A stretch of 64,000 nt of DNA from positions 56,747-120,746 of the forward strand of contig CAMTOJ010000006.1 of assembly GCA_947074145.1 (NCBI GenBank), in the 5' to 3' direction. The position numbers and the translations under genes were made by a program. This document shows positions 9,990 through 22,495 of the stretch, piece after piece. Positions within the stretch are counted from its first letter, which is position 1. Each line of letters starts with the position of its first letter. Source of the DNA: an uncultured Bacteroidales bacterium. GTDB lineage: Bacteria; Bacteroidota; Bacteroidia; Bacteroidales; JAUNSR01. The notes beneath the pieces were generated by a model, which was not told where the DNA came from, made no database searches, and worked only from the letters and a program-made list of their open reading frames with translations.

Positions 9990-10760
9990 ATGGAAAAACT
10001 AACAGTAATAAAAGTCGGAGGAAAAATTGTAGAGGAAAAAGAATCATTAAAGCAATTACTTGATTTGTTTTCAAAAATTGAAGGTAAAAAGGTTTTAGTT
10101 CATGGTGGAGGAAGATCTGCAACAAGGTTGGCTACAAATCTTGGAATAGAATCCAAAATGGTAAACGGAAGACGAATTACCGATATAGAAACATTAAAAG
10201 TTGTGACCATGGTATATGCCGGTCTGGTAAATAAGGATATAGTTGCTTCTTTGCAAGGACTGGGAATTAATGCTTTAGGACTGTGCGGAGCAGATATGAA
10301 TGTTATATTGTCTGAAAAACGAGCTGTTAAAGATATCGATTACGGATATGTAGGAGATGTAAAATCTGTAAATTCAGAAACTCTATCAGATATCATCAAC
10401 AAAGGACTTGTTCCTGTAATTGCTCCCATTACACATGATGGTAAAGGATCATTGCTTAATACTAATGCAGATACAATTGCCGGAGAAACCGCAAAAGCCC
10501 TTGCGAAACATTATGATGTTACATTGATCTTTTGCTTTGAAAAGAAAGGAGTATTGATGAATGAAAATGATGACAGAAGTGTGATTCCTCAAATTAATCC
10601 TGAATATTTGAGCAAACTTGTAGAAACCGGAATTGTAAAAGGAGGAATGTTGCCTAAACTTGAAAATTCAATGGATGCCGTAAAGAATGGTGTTAAACAG
10701 GTTATTATTACTGAAGCCGGAGAGCTTGGTAAAGATAGCGGAACCGTAATTACAGTTTAA
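9990..10760 (+). CDS. argB: Acetylglutamate kinase
   Basis: 256 residues, a normal length for the short ArgB form. The amino-acid kinase fold is complete: VIKVGGKIVEE at the N-terminus (phosphate-binding Lys), VLVHGGGRSATRLATNLGI, the substrate motif NGRRITDIETL, NTNADTIAGETAKAL, and the C-terminal ATP-site motif VKGGMLPKLENS. It phosphorylates N-acetyl-L-glutamate in the second step of arginine synthesis. Other arg genes are not adjacent, so the pathway is scattered in this genome. The cytidylate-kinase-like gene begins 70 nt later. In some Bacteroidota the substrate is N-succinyl-glutamate; the sequence as read does not settle this. Confidence 0.93.
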   Translation: MEKLTVIKVGGKIVEEKESLKQLLDLFSKIEGKKVLVHGGGRSATRLATNLGIESKMVNGRRITDIETLKVVTMVYAGLVNKDIVASLQGLGINALGLCGADMNVILSEKRAVKDIDYGYVGDVKSVNSETLSDIINKGLVPVIAPITHDGKGSLLNTNADTIAGETAKALAKHYDVTLIFCFEKKGVLMNENDDRSVIPQINPEYLSKLVETGIVKGGMLPKLENSMDAVKNGVKQVIITEAGELGKDSGTVITV

Positions 10761-10830
10761 AAAGATAAGTTAACCAACTAATTTTATTATTTTTAGGGAA
10801 ATATCAATCTTATAAATAATATTCTTAATT

Positions 10831-11451
10831 ATGGGAAACACGAAAGATATAAAAGGGAACTTTGTCATAACCATAGGCCGGGAATTTGGAAGTGGTGGAC
10901 ATAGTATCGGGAAAATGCTTGCAGAAATGCTTAAAGTAGATTTCTATGATAGTGAGATTATAGATGAAGCATCAAAAAGAAGTGGAGTTTGTACTTCTTA
11001 CCTTGAAAAAGCCGATGAAAAAGCTCCTAATTTCCTTGAATATGCTCTTTTTTCAGGATCAAATCAGGAAAATATATTAAGTAGTGGAAATTTCTATGTG
11101 CTACAATCCAATGTAATATTAAATCTTGCAGGTAAAGGTTCTTGTGTCATAGTTGGAAGAAGTGCAGATTATATACTTCGTAATCATCCATGTTGCATTA
11201 ATCTTTTCATTTCGTCACCGTTGGATTTTCGAATAAGGAATGTTATGCAAAGAATGAATCTTAGTGAAGATGCAGCGAAGGTGATGATTGAGCGAAAAGA
11301 TAGATCCCGAATGAAGTTTTATAATTTCTATACTGAAAAAGAATGGGGGAATGCTACATCTTATGATTTATGTATTGATTCATCTATTTTAGGGATTCAA
11401 AATACTGCATTCTTTTTAAGACAATTTGTCAAGGAGGTTTTAGAAAGATAG
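10831..11451 (+). CDS. Cytidylate kinase-like family protein
   Basis: 206 residues. The N-terminal P-loop is FVITIGREFGSGGHSIGKML, the variant GREFGSGG loop of the cytidylate-kinase-like family rather than the classical Cmk loop. A VIVGRSADYILRNH segment and a basic lid region (RIRNVMQRMN ... MIERKDRSRMKFYNFYTEKEWGN) follow. It is probably a nucleotide or other small-molecule kinase; true CMP kinase activity is not certain because the genuine Cmk has a different start and lid. It ends 19 nt before a strong terminator. Confidence 0.83.
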   Translation: MGNTKDIKGNFVITIGREFGSGGHSIGKMLAEMLKVDFYDSEIIDEASKRSGVCTSYLEKADEKAPNFLEYALFSGSNQENILSSGNFYVLQSNVILNLAGKGSCVIVGRSADYILRNHPCCINLFISSPLDFRIRNVMQRMNLSEDAAKVMIERKDRSRMKFYNFYTEKEWGNATSYDLCIDSSILGIQNTAFFLRQFVKEVLER

Positions 11452-11469
11452 GATAATAATATAAATATT

Positions 11470-11520
11470 ATCGCTATAATATGATCTTAACAGATTATAT
11501 TATAGCGATTTGTTTTTTTT
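11470..11520 (+). terminator. Rho-independent terminator after the cytidylate kinase-like gene
   Basis: Perfect 13-bp stem ATCGCTATAATAT with its complement, 14-base loop, then a T-rich tail ending in eight T. Confidence 0.9.
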
Positions 11521-15013
<3,493 letters not shown>

Positions 15014-15022
15014 TATTAATAT

Positions 15023-15076
15023 ACTTGCCGGACTAAATGATAAATATTCATCATTCAATCCGGCAAGTTTGTTTTT
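15023..15076 (+). terminator. Terminator after the LacZ-type gene
   Basis: ACTTGCCGGA pairs with TCCGGCAAGT (10 bp), with an inner AT hairpin, followed by TTTGTTTTT. Its tail overlaps the -33 box of the next promoter. Confidence 0.82.
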
Positions 15077-15097
15077 GTGAATTATTATTTATTTTTG
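15068..15097 (+). promoter_or_regulatory. Promoter for the GH43-like gene (TTTG-N18-TATTTTTG)
   Basis: TTTG at 15068-15071 and TATTTTTG at 15090-15097, 18 nt apart, matching the Bacteroidota vegetative consensus. The start codon is 59 nt further on. Confidence 0.6.
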
Positions 15098-15155
15098 CTA
15101 TATAAAATGATAATTACACCTACTAAATCAAACACACACATTATTTTTAATATTT

Positions 15156-16124
15156 ATGAGAAAAATTATTAGACCCGCTTTTGCCTTTTTAATTGGATCT
15201 GCCATGATGTTTAGTTGTACCGAACAAAAGCAGAAAGAATCATCTGTATATCTATTTTCATATTTCATTGGAAATGGAGAAGACGGACTTCATCTTGCCG
15301 CAAGTAAAGATGGAAAAACATGGGAGAATCTTAAAAATGGAGAATCTCTACTTCACCCTATGATAGGGAAAGATAAATTAATGAGAGATCCAAGTATCTG
15401 TCAAGGTCCTGATGGAACATTCCACATGGTTTGGACTTCAGGATGGTGGGATAAGGGTATTGGTTATGCTTCATCGAAAGATCTTATAAACTGGAGTGAG
15501 CAAAAAAACATTCCTGTTATGGAACATGAACCGGAAACCAAAAACACATGGGCTCCAGAACTATATTTTGATGATGCCGATGGTACCTTTTATATAATTT
15601 GGGCATCTACTATACCCGGAAAACATAGCGAAGTTGAAACCTCGGAAAGAGAAGCCGGACTTAATCATCGTCAGTATTATGTGACAACAAAAGATTTTAA
15701 TAGCTTTTCCGAAACACAAATGTTTTTCAATCCTAATTTCAGTGTAATAGATGGAGCGGTAATTAAGAAGGATAATAATTATTGGTTCATTACAAAAAAT
15801 GAAAATTCAAAACCTGCAGAAAAGAATCTTAGAATATGTTTCTCTGATAATATGTCAAAAGGATTCCCAACAGAAGTTTCTGAAAATATCTCAGGTAAGT
15901 CATGGGTAGAGGGTCCTGCTCCATTATTGGTTGGTGATTCTGTATATGTCTATTTCGATAAATACACAGAAAGAAAATACGGAGCAATAAGAAGTGCTGA
16001 CGGAACAAATTGGGAAGATGTTTCTGATATGATCAGTTTCCCTAAAGGTGTACGCCACGGGACAGCTTTCACTGTAACAGAGTCTTTCTATAATTCTCTT
16101 GTAAATATGCTTACAGATAAATAA
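15156..16124 (+). CDS. Glycoside hydrolase family 43-like lipoprotein
   Basis: 322 residues. A lipoprotein signal ends in MMFSC, so the enzyme is probably membrane-anchored. The body is a five-bladed propeller-type glycosidase: LMRDPSICQGPDG (RDP aspartate), a HMVWTSGWW blade, NTWAPELYFD (APE motif), IDGAVIKKDNNYWF and WVEGPAPLLVG (EGP, acid glutamate). These match the three acidic positions of GH43 and related enzymes, commonly alpha-L-arabinofuranosidases or beta-xylosidases and sometimes galactan-active. Between two GH2 beta-galactosidase-like genes, a role in removing arabinose or galactose side groups is plausible but inferred. Related propeller families (such as GH117) are alternatives. 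Confidence 0.82.
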   Translation: MRKIIRPAFAFLIGSAMMFSCTEQKQKESSVYLFSYFIGNGEDGLHLAASKDGKTWENLKNGESLLHPMIGKDKLMRDPSICQGPDGTFHMVWTSGWWDKGIGYASSKDLINWSEQKNIPVMEHEPETKNTWAPELYFDDADGTFYIIWASTIPGKHSEVETSEREAGLNHRQYYVTTKDFNSFSETQMFFNPNFSVIDGAVIKKDNNYWFITKNENSKPAEKNLRICFSDNMSKGFPTEVSENISGKSWVEGPAPLLVGDSVYVYFDKYTERKYGAIRSADGTNWEDVSDMISFPKGVRHGTAFTVTESFYNSLVNMLTDK

Positions 16125-16130
16125 TCTATA

Positions 16131-16166
16131 ATATCCGGATCGGGATAAAAATTCAGATCCGGATAT
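16131..16166 (+). terminator. Hairpin between the GH43-like and second GH2 genes, weak terminator
   Basis: Perfect 11-bp stem ATATCCGGATC with its complement and a 14-base loop. There is no T-run, only an AT-rich tail, so it may stabilise mRNA ends instead of stopping transcription. Confidence 0.5.
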
Positions 16167-16222
16167 ATTATATAATCGAATTCTAAAAAACAGAATTCAT
16201 AATCCTTAATATAAAAAATAAA

Positions 16223-18697
16223 ATGAATAGAAAATTACTATTAATTATGATGTTCTTATGTGTCGGACATCTGATAGGCTTTTCAGCTCCAAAAAAACGA
16301 ATATTACCCAAACAACCGGTTCCGGTTGAGGAGACAAATGGCTGGCAAAAAGGTCCGGGATTCGGACAGAGCAAGTTATTTAATGATTCCTGGAGATTCC
16401 ATTATGGAGATATTTTAGCCGCAAAAAATAGTGATTTTGATGATTCTAAATGGCGCAAACTTGACTTGCCCCACGACTGGAGTATAGAGATGCCGGCGAG
16501 TCCGTATCTTGCAAGTTGTACAGGTTTTTTACCAGGAGGAATAGGTTGGTACCGAAAGAAGTTTACGGTCGATATGTCTCAAAAAGGGAAGCCGGTATAT
16601 ATTTATTTCGAAGGTGTATATAACAATAGTGAAGTTTGGATCAACGGTAAATACTTAGGAAAACGTCCAAACGGATATATCTCTTTTATGTATGATCTTA
16701 CCCCATATATTATTCATGGAGGTAATAATGTTATTTCTGTTCGTGTCGATCACTCTAAATATGCGGATTCCCGTTGGTACACAGGATCAGGAATTTATAG
16801 AGATGTTTATCTTGTTAATGCTGATGAAGTTCATCTTGAAAAATGGGGTGTACATTCATATCTGAAAAAAATAGATGATTCAAATGCCGTTGTCGAGGTA
16901 AAAACTACAGTGAAAAACAATGCCTTGTCCAAAAAAAATGTAATTGTAGAAAACAGTATCACAGATCCTAAAACAGGAGTACGTATTGCTCTTTCTTCAA
17001 GAACAGTATCACTAGAACCTGCTTCTGAAAAAACTGTAACTCAAAGACTTAGTATAAAGAAACCACATAGATGGAATCTTGATGATCCGTTTCTTTATTT
17101 TGTTGATACCAAGGTTAAACAACGTAAAGTCGTATTGGATAAAGAACGTCACCGAATCGGACTTAGAGAACTATCATTTGATGCCAATAAAGGATTTGCT
17201 CTTAATGGAAAGAGTATGAAATTTAAGGGTGTATGTATTCATCATGATGCAGGAGCATTGGGTGCTGCCGTACCCCATGAAGTATGGAGACGTCGTCTTG
17301 AGGCTCTAAAAGAGATAGGTGTAAATGCTATTCGTCTAAGTCATAACCCACAAGCTTCTGCTGTTTATGATCTTTGTGATGAGATGGGACTTATGGTTAA
17401 GGATGAGGCTTTTGATGAGTGGGAATTCCCAAAAAAGAAATGGATTGAGGGATGGAATAAAGGTGTTCCGGGACTTCAGGGTTCAGCAGAATTTTTTGCC
17501 GAATGGAGCGAAAGAGATGTAGAGGATATGGTGAAAAGAGATCGTAATCATTCATCAATAGTTTTATGGAGTATCGGTAACGAGGTTGATTATCCAAATG
17601 ATCCTTATACACATGAGATATTAAAAGAGAAGGGTATCGGACAGCATCATGAAGCCGGTTTCCAGACTACTCGTCCTCATGCAAGTCGTATGGGTGATAT
17701 TGCAAAGACTCTTATCGCAGCAGTTAAGGCTCATGATACTACAAGACCTGTAACGGGAGCATTGGCCGGACCTGTGATGTCGAATGAAACAGAATATCCG
17801 GGCTCTCTTGACGTAGTAGGATATAATTATACAGAAGACAGATATGAGCAAGATCATGAAAAATATCCAAATAGAATTTTCTACGGAAGTGAAACAAGAC
17901 ATGATCTTCCAGCTTGGAAATCTGCAAGGGATAACGATTTTATTATGGGACAATTTATCTGGACAGGTATGGACTATCTTGGTGAATCGGGTACTTGGCC
18001 TTCAAGAGGATTTACTACGGGTATGGTAGATATTGCCGGTTTCATTAAACCACGAGGTTATTTCCGTCAATCACTTTGGAGCGAAAAACCTATGGCTTAT
18101 ATAGGAGCTTATAAGATGTATCCCGGACAAGACTATTTATCGATGGATGCGCCTGCAACATGGAATTTTGAAGATGGTGAAAATATAAGAGTTGTATGTT
18201 ATACCAATTGTGATGAAGCACAACTTGTGGTAAATGGAAAAAAGACAGGAGATAAAAAACGATATAATGATGATACGGCTATATTGAGTTGGGATATACC
18301 TTTCAACTCGGGTGAAGTCAAAGTAATAGCATATAAAAATGGAAAAGAGATTGAATCGAACCTTCTAAAAACTACAAAAGCACCACATGCAATAAAGGCT
18401 ACTATTTTGGAACAGGGTAACGTTAAGCCCGGTCAGGTTTGTCATGTAGTAATAGAAGTTGTTGATGAAGATGGACTGAGAGTTATGAATGCAGACAATG
18501 AGATAAGATGCCATGTTGATGGTAATGCAATAATTATGGCTATGGATAATGCCGATTCTTCAGATATGGGTGATCATCGTGACGCGCGAGAAAGGGTTAA
18601 TTCCGGAAGACTTATTACATATGTGAAAGTTAACGAAAAAGGGGCTAAACTTAAATTCAGCGCAAACTGGCTAAAAGATGCAGAGATAGAGTTTTAA
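16223..18697 (+). CDS. Glycoside hydrolase family 2 beta-galactosidase-like enzyme
   Basis: 824 residues with a signal peptide (KLLLIMMFLCVGHLIGFSA). The GH2 sandwich lies at ~55-215, the Ig-like domain at ~220-320, and the TIM barrel at ~325-620 with acid/base Glu454 in WSIGNEVDYP and nucleophile Glu557 in FYGSETRHD. C-terminal to these are a DUF4982-type Ig domain (EKPMAYIGAYKMYP ... VNGKKTGDKK) and another Ig-like domain (GQVCHVVIEVVDEDG). This is the short secreted GH2 architecture common in Bacteroidota, distinct from the LacZ type upstream. The target could be a beta-galactoside or glucuronide; given its neighbours, galactosides are favoured. Confidence 0.93.
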   Translation: MNRKLLLIMMFLCVGHLIGFSAPKKRILPKQPVPVEETNGWQKGPGFGQSKLFNDSWRFHYGDILAAKNSDFDDSKWRKLDLPHDWSIEMPASPYLASCTGFLPGGIGWYRKKFTVDMSQKGKPVYIYFEGVYNNSEVWINGKYLGKRPNGYISFMYDLTPYIIHGGNNVISVRVDHSKYADSRWYTGSGIYRDVYLVNADEVHLEKWGVHSYLKKIDDSNAVVEVKTTVKNNALSKKNVIVENSITDPKTGVRIALSSRTVSLEPASEKTVTQRLSIKKPHRWNLDDPFLYFVDTKVKQRKVVLDKERHRIGLRELSFDANKGFALNGKSMKFKGVCIHHDAGALGAAVPHEVWRRRLEALKEIGVNAIRLSHNPQASAVYDLCDEMGLMVKDEAFDEWEFPKKKWIEGWNKGVPGLQGSAEFFAEWSERDVEDMVKRDRNHSSIVLWSIGNEVDYPNDPYTHEILKEKGIGQHHEAGFQTTRPHASRMGDIAKTLIAAVKAHDTTRPVTGALAGPVMSNETEYPGSLDVVGYNYTEDRYEQDHEKYPNRIFYGSETRHDLPAWKSARDNDFIMGQFIWTGMDYLGESGTWPSRGFTTGMVDIAGFIKPRGYFRQSLWSEKPMAYIGAYKMYPGQDYLSMDAPATWNFEDGENIRVVCYTNCDEAQLVVNGKKTGDKKRYNDDTAILSWDIPFNSGEVKVIAYKNGKEIESNLLKTTKAPHAIKATILEQGNVKPGQVCHVVIEVVDEDGLRVMNADNEIRCHVDGNAIIMAMDNADSSDMGDHRDARERVNSGRLITYVKVNEKGAKLKFSANWLKDAEIEF

Positions 18698-18767
18698 AAA
18701 TGAAATAAAAAAACTGCTATCTTCAGGCAATAGTTAAGAAATCATCAATTCTTTTTTTGCTTTATCA

Positions 18768-18775
18768 TATATTTG
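18768..18775 (+). promoter_or_regulatory. Promoter -7 box (TATATTTG) for the TlpA lipoprotein gene
   Basis: Exact TAnnTTTG match, 21 bases before the ATG. It separates the TlpA gene from the glycan cluster upstream. Confidence 0.55.
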
Positions 18776-18796
18776 TAGTGCCTAATAATAAATAAA

Positions 18797-19909
18797 ATGA
18801 AAAAATTCGTCATATCAATTGCTTTGGGAGCTATTTTGTGTGCATGCTCTGACAATAATTCGTATAAGATAAATGGTAATATTTCTTCCGATTTCAATGG
18901 AGAAACAATCTATCTTCAACTTCCCGATAGTGCCTTCAATTACTATATTGCCGATAGCGCAAATGTAATTAATGGAAAATATAGTTTTTCAGGAAAGACA
19001 CAGTCCATACCTCAGGTAGCAACTCTTTCATTGAAAAATAATGGAAGTATTATCAGACCATTTTATGTAATTCTTGAAAACGGGAATATAGATGTTGAGC
19101 TTAATGATGGTGAAATTGTAGTTTCAGGAGGAATTGATAATGAACTTATTAAGAATCTTAATAATGAATTGAAACCTTTTGATTCAGAACTTCATAATAT
19201 TGCAACTAAATATAAATCTTTAAGAAAAGATGGAGAATTAACTCCGGAACTTGATAAATCTCTTCTTGAAAGATATGATAGTATTGAGATTATACGCTCA
19301 AATATGGTCAAAAATTTTGTCGCAAATAATAATATGAATGTTGCCGGTGCTGTTGTTATGGCTGATAATCTTTATGATTTCAATGAAGAAGAGATTGATG
19401 CAATTATCTCTACTTCGCAACAACCATTCTTGAAGTCAAGTGTATATAGAAAAATAATCAAACAATATAAACTATTACAAAGAACATCCATTGGAACTAA
19501 ATATTCCAACCTAACAATGTCAGATATAAACGGAAACGAAATTTCTCTTTCTGATTATGTTGGAAAAGGTAAATATGTGCTTGTCGATTTTTGGGCAACA
19601 TGGTGTGGACCTTGCCGCAGAGATATGCCAAATGTAAAAAAGGCATATGATAAATATAAAAAGAAAGGTTTTGAAATAGTAGGTATATCATTCGATTCAG
19701 ATATGAATGCATGGAAAACCGGTTCAGAATCTCTTGGTATAACATGGCCTCAAATGTCTGATTTAAAAGGATGGAAAAGTGAAGGTGCTGAAGTTTATGG
19801 CATAAGATCAATCCCTTCAACAATTCTTTTTGATCCTGAAGGAAAAATTGTTGAGAAAAATTTGAAAGGAGAAAACCTGGACAAAATATTACAAGGTTAC
19901 TTAAAATAA
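18797..19909 (+). CDS. TlpA-family thioredoxin lipoprotein with an N-terminal DUF4369 domain
   Basis: 370 residues. Lipobox in GAILCACSD. A DUF4369-like beta domain (YKINGNIS...ETIYLQLPD) covers roughly residues 25-120, a helical stretch follows, and the TlpA/AhpC fold starts near residue 235 (SDINGNEISLSDYVGKG). The redox motif is WATWCGPC, with Cys270 and Cys273, and the cis-Pro sits in IRSIPSTILFD. It is expected to keep envelope thiols reduced or assist cytochrome maturation; proteins with this layout are numerous in Bacteroidales and their partners are mostly unknown. A strong terminator follows directly. Confidence 0.92.
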   Translation: MKKFVISIALGAILCACSDNNSYKINGNISSDFNGETIYLQLPDSAFNYYIADSANVINGKYSFSGKTQSIPQVATLSLKNNGSIIRPFYVILENGNIDVELNDGEIVVSGGIDNELIKNLNNELKPFDSELHNIATKYKSLRKDGELTPELDKSLLERYDSIEIIRSNMVKNFVANNNMNVAGAVVMADNLYDFNEEEIDAIISTSQQPFLKSSVYRKIIKQYKLLQRTSIGTKYSNLTMSDINGNEISLSDYVGKGKYVLVDFWATWCGPCRRDMPNVKKAYDKYKKKGFEIVGISFDSDMNAWKTGSESLGITWPQMSDLKGWKSEGAEVYGIRSIPSTILFDPEGKIVEKNLKGENLDKILQGYLK

Positions 19910-19932
19910 AGATTGTAAAATATTTTAAAAAA

Positions 19933-19995
19933 AATACCAATAAAGGTAAAGTGTTCCAAGAAAATCGGATACTTACCTTTATTGGTATTTTTTTA
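19933..19995 (+). terminator. Strong terminator after the TlpA lipoprotein gene
   Basis: Perfect 17-bp stem (AATACCAATAAAGGTAA and its complement) with a loop of about 23 bases and a run of T. Confidence 0.92.
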
Positions 19996-20188
19996 TTTTT
20001 TAAAATTAAGATATTATCCTTAATATATTTAAAGAACAAAGAAAGCTGTTACTTTGATAATTTATTGAAATATAGACCATATATTATATAGATATATAAA
20101 TTATCATTCTTGTATCAAATCTATCAACTATGGTATGAACAAAAACACATCGATATTTTTTATAATCAATGAATACTATTGATTGGTA

Positions 20189-21529
20189 ATGATAAAATAT
20201 CTACTATATAAATTTATAATTGCGATATACTCCTTTTTTTCTAATTGTTCAGGCCTAATGCTTGAAAGTAAATTGGAAAAAGAAAAAGAAACGCTTGCAG
20301 ATAAAACAGCCGGTGTAGCACAGGATTTGCTTAATCATGTCGGTTTCTCACCAACTCGAGCTGATATATGGAATAGATTACTCGTTTTTTTAGCAATATT
20401 AATAATTGCATTCCTTTTTCATATTTTTCTAAATAAGGTTCTTGTAAAATTTATTCATTTATTACTTCGGAATCTTAAACTACCATGGGAAAATTATCTA
20501 TATGAACATAAATTACTCAATCATATATTTGAACTCTTTCCCCCTTTTCTTATTCAGATTTTACTTCCTATAGCATTTACTCCTGATTATGATAATGTAT
20601 TAAAGGTCTTATCTAAGATTGTAAGCATATATATAGTTATAATATTCACTCATATCATTATAAGTCTCATTCAATCGATGTTTAAATATCATCTGATGAA
20701 GCATAATGCTGTCACGAGTCCATATAAGGGAGTGGTTGAGATGAGTAAAATAGTTATTGTTGCATTATGTATCCTTATAATTATTAGTATAATCGTCAAT
20801 ATCCATTTAACAAGTGTTATAACCTATATTGGTGCTTTTGCTGCAGTTATAGTTCTTGTATTTAAAGATACTTTACTTGGCTTTGTGGCAGGAATACAAT
20901 TGGCTCAAAATAAAATGGTAAAAATAGGAGATTGGATCACTGTTTCAGGAACAGCAGCAAGTGGAACAATTGTCGATATAACCATATTAACAGTAAAAAT
21001 TAGAAATTTTGATAATACATATGTATTTGTTCCTGCCTATAATCTTATATCTAATTCTTTCCAAAATTGGGTGGGTATGTATGAGACTGGTGTAAGAAGA
21101 ATGAACAAATCTATATATATTGATACCAATTCTATCAAAGAAACTACTCCGGAGCTTATAGAAAAGATAAAAAATTGCGATTTAGTAAAAAAATATATTG
21201 CCGATAAAGATTACCAACAATATCTGGAGATGATCTCTTCCGGTGCAGAGGACGTATCCACTAATCTTGGCTTATTTAGAATATGGGTTGCGATGATGTT
21301 TCAAAAAGATCCGGCAATAAGCAATAATTATTATCAAATTGTTGAAAATGAACCGGCTATAGGTACCGGATTGCCTCTTAATTTTATGTTTTTTGTGGAT
21401 ACAACCGACTGGAAAACATATGAAAATGAGCAATCTCGTATATATGAAAAACTAATGAAAATGATGAATTATTATGATTTAAAACAGTTTCAATTCGACA
21501 CAATGGTACAAAATTTAAAACCGGTTTAA
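20189..21529 (+). CDS. Mechanosensitive ion channel family protein (MscS type)
   Basis: About 446 residues. I start at the ATG at 20189 rather than the in-frame TTG six bases earlier. Hydrophobic helices lie near residues 5-18, 65-90, 110-130, 140-165, 190-215 and 220-240. The last is the pore-lining helix, leading into FKDTLLGFVAGIQLAQNKMVKIGDWI, the hallmark MscS linker and beta domain, followed by GTIVDITILTVKIRNFDNTYVFVPAYNLI. An alpha/beta C-terminal vestibule ends the protein. It should open under membrane tension to release solutes. The extra N-terminal helices make it a YbdG-like, larger member. It has no partner genes. Confidence 0.92.
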   Translation: MIKYLLYKFIIAIYSFFSNCSGLMLESKLEKEKETLADKTAGVAQDLLNHVGFSPTRADIWNRLLVFLAILIIAFLFHIFLNKVLVKFIHLLLRNLKLPWENYLYEHKLLNHIFELFPPFLIQILLPIAFTPDYDNVLKVLSKIVSIYIVIIFTHIIISLIQSMFKYHLMKHNAVTSPYKGVVEMSKIVIVALCILIIISIIVNIHLTSVITYIGAFAAVIVLVFKDTLLGFVAGIQLAQNKMVKIGDWITVSGTAASGTIVDITILTVKIRNFDNTYVFVPAYNLISNSFQNWVGMYETGVRRMNKSIYIDTNSIKETTPELIEKIKNCDLVKKYIADKDYQQYLEMISSGAEDVSTNLGLFRIWVAMMFQKDPAISNNYYQIVENEPAIGTGLPLNFMFFVDTTDWKTYENEQSRIYEKLMKMMNYYDLKQFQFDTMVQNLKPV

Positions 21530-21626
21530 CAACTTTAGTTATTCTTATTAAATATAATTAAATGTCTAAGTGCAAACCTTTATACATTTATTATGTGAAA
21601 AATTAGCCATACAAAATAAAAATACT

Positions 21627-21634
21627 TAAATTTG
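21627..21634 (+). promoter_or_regulatory. Promoter -7 box (TAAATTTG) for the LRR gene
   Basis: Exact TAnnTTTG match 39 bases before the start codon; the upstream -33 position has only TTAG at 21603-21606. Confidence 0.45.
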
Positions 21635-21673
21635 GGTGATTAATTATTTCATTGTAAAATTTATCATAAACGC

Positions 21674-22417
21674 ATGAGTCGAACCAGATTTATAATAACG
21701 ACCATTTTGATTCTTCATTGCACTATGTTTTTTGCTCAGAAATTTTCGTATAATGGACTCCATTATCAGATTTCTGGCGATAATGCAGTGCTTATAAATC
21801 AGCATCCGGATTCAGTTAAAGGGGGGGTTAGAATTCCTTCATATGTGGTGTATAATGGAGTTGAATACGATGTAACAGGTATAAGGTCCCAAGCTTTTTA
21901 TTTTTGCGAAAAGGTTACAGGTATCGATATCCAAGCACCCATAAGAAAGATAGGAAGTCAGACATTTTTCAATTGTACAGGATTAAGAATGATTATATTA
22001 CCTAGTACTATTGCTGAAATAGAAGAACAAGCTTTTGCTAACTGTGTATCTCTTGAAGAGATAACAATTCCAAAAAATGTCCGAAGGATTTCTCACGGTG
22101 TTTTTTATAATTGTATCTCACTAAAGGATGTTGTTCTACACGAAAGTATCCGATATATTAAAGATGAAGCCTTCTTCAGATGTAAAGCAATTGAAAGATT
22201 AGATATACCATTCAGTGTAGATGAGATTGGGTATAGGGCTTTTGGTGATTGTACATCTTTGAAAGAGATCCATCTTGAAACGGAATATCCTCCGCGTATT
22301 TATCCTCAAACGTTTAATACTCAGGATGAAAGCGTTCTATTTATTCCAAAAGGAACGGTCGATATTTATAAGACTACTGATGAATGGAATAGATTTAAGA
22401 ATATGCAGGAGCTTTAA
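21674..22417 (+). CDS. Secreted leucine-rich repeat protein, BspA-like (LRR_5)
   Basis: 247 residues. Signal peptide FIITTILILHCTMFFAQ. The mature protein is mostly about six LRR_5 units of the type 'F.NC..L..I.LP..I..I...AF..C' (for example QTFFNCTGLRMIILPSTIAEI, shown only in part here, QAFANCVSLEEITIPKNV, VFYNCISLKDVVL). The C-terminal cap (LFIPKGTVDIYKTTDEWNRF) is the standard end of this family. Such proteins are surface or periplasmic and often bind host or partner proteins in oral and gut Bacteroidota; the ligand cannot be predicted. There is no C-terminal secretion tag, so its exact location is open. A terminator follows. Confidence 0.9.
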   Translation: MSRTRFIITTILILHCTMFFAQKFSYNGLHYQISGDNAVLINQHPDSVKGGVRIPSYVVYNGVEYDVTGIRSQAFYFCEKVTGIDIQAPIRKIGSQTFFNCTGLRMIILPSTIAEIEEQAFANCVSLEEITIPKNVRRISHGVFYNCISLKDVVLHESIRYIKDEAFFRCKAIERLDIPFSVDEIGYRAFGDCTSLKEIHLETEYPPRIYPQTFNTQDESVLFIPKGTVDIYKTTDEWNRFKNMQEL

Positions 22418-22457
22418 TTGAAAATAAACGTATTATTAAATAAATTATATAAAAAGT

Positions 22458-22495
22458 AAGGGGCTTGACAATTGTGTCAGACCCCTTATTTTTTT
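22458..22495 (+). terminator. Terminator after the LRR gene
   Basis: AAGGGG/CCCCTT and TTGACA/TGTCA arms around ATTG, then a T-run. Stem of about 11 bp with one mismatch. Confidence 0.85.

Noticed and set aside
19497..20039. A 180-codon ORF on the minus strand
   Set aside because: It overlaps the thioredoxin domain of the TlpA gene and the strong terminator behind it; it is a shadow frame.
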